Assembly (NCBI GenBank): GCA_012510325.1
Contig: JAAZIG010000143.1
Location: 1 to 6,557 of the forward strand
Direction of reading: 5' to 3'
From: Bacillota bacterium
GTDB lineage: Bacteria; Bacillota; Dethiobacteria; DTU022
DNA: 6,557 bases
In this document: in pieces, positions 6,415 to 6,557 of the stretch
Position numbering within the stretch: the stretch's first letter is position 1
How the letters are laid out: each line of letters begins with the position of its first letter
Notes under the pieces: generated by a model
Database searches by the model: none
What the model was told of the DNA's origin: nothing
What the model saw: the letters and a program-made list of their open reading frames with translations, nothing else
Position numbers and translations under genes: made by a program

Positions 6415-6439
6415 CGGGGCGCCGGACGCCCCGTTTTTT
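6415..6439 (+). terminator. Rho-independent terminator of the hydrolase-DUF3006 unit
   Basis: A perfect 7-bp stem CGGGGCG (6415-6421) / CGCCCCG (6427-6433) with a CCGGA loop is followed directly by six T residues on the plus strand. It lies about 108 nt past the DUF3006 stop and just before the end of a convergent gene. In the opposite direction no T-tract directly follows the stem, so it is probably one-way. Confidence 0.88.
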
Positions 6440-6441
6440 AG

Positions 6442-6557
6442 CTATTTCCCCGCCGCCCGCCGGAGCGGGTCGGACTCGCCTGGGCCGGCGAGCAGATCGG
6501 CTCCCCAGGCGGCCAGCCTGGTCAGAAGAAGCGCCAGGCTGAAGCGGACCAAAACGA
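6442..6557 (-). CDS. C-terminal end of an unidentified protein (5' part outside window)
   Basis: On the minus strand one frame is open from the window edge to a TAG at 6442-6444, giving 37 residues that begin VLVRFSLALLLTRLAAW and end LRRAAGK. The third codon positions are strongly G/C-rich, like the other genes here, and the peptide is a plausible hydrophobic helix followed by a basic tail. The other frames give arginine/proline-rich shadow sequences or stops. The gene would be convergent with the DUF3006 unit. The fragment is too short to identify a family; a membrane-associated or helical C-terminus is all that can be suggested. Confidence 0.5.
   Translation of the reverse strand, partial: VLVRFSLALLLTRLAAWGADLLAGPGESDPLRRAAGK

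Overview
The window is about 6.5 kb of high-GC bacterial chromosome with tightly packed, ordinary-looking genes. Several signs point to a high-GC member of the Firmicutes, probably Clostridia or Limnochordia-like. There are two strong sigma-A type promoters (TTG-box, 18 bp, TATAAT) and AGGAGG-type ribosome binding sites. MnmG shows a Gram-positive flavour, the helicase is of the YprA/MrfA type, and a stand-alone ComEC-like metallo-beta-lactamase is paired with a DUF3006 protein. The lineage is inferred from protein resemblance only. No mobile element, CRISPR array, rRNA or convincing tRNA gene is visible.

Layout. Positions 1-1084 (minus) hold the first 361 codons of a DExH-box helicase of the MrfA/YprA family, cut by the window edge. 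Positions 1085-1204 carry an intrinsic terminator that ends the mnmG transcript. Positions 1205-3103 (minus) are mnmG, encoding a tRNA wobble-uridine modification enzyme. Its own promoter lies just after the nadE stop codon. Positions 3186-4802 (minus) are nadE, a two-domain NAD+ synthetase, with a strong promoter and a perfect 8-bp inverted repeat in its leader. Positions 4803-5075 are the divergent intergenic region. Positions 5076-6307 (plus) are a two-gene unit: a membrane-anchored ComEC-like hydrolase overlapping a small DUF3006 gene. It is followed by a structure-rich 3' tail and an intrinsic terminator. Positions 6442-6557 (minus) look like the last 37 codons of another, convergent gene.

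How the genes relate. The minus-strand genes (nadE, mnmG, helicase) are co-directional but have separate promoter or terminator signals, so they are neighbours more than a pathway operon: NAD synthesis, tRNA modification and probable DNA repair. The plus-strand pair is translationally overlapping and probably acts together.

The most notable observation is in NadE. The ATP-pyrophosphatase (synthetase) half is fully conserved. In the N-terminal glutaminase half, however, the catalytic cysteine of the nitrilase Glu-Lys-Cys triad is replaced by glycine, and a second conserved glutaminase motif is also altered. This suggests an enzyme that no longer uses glutamine. I found no clear evidence of a wholly new multi-gene system.
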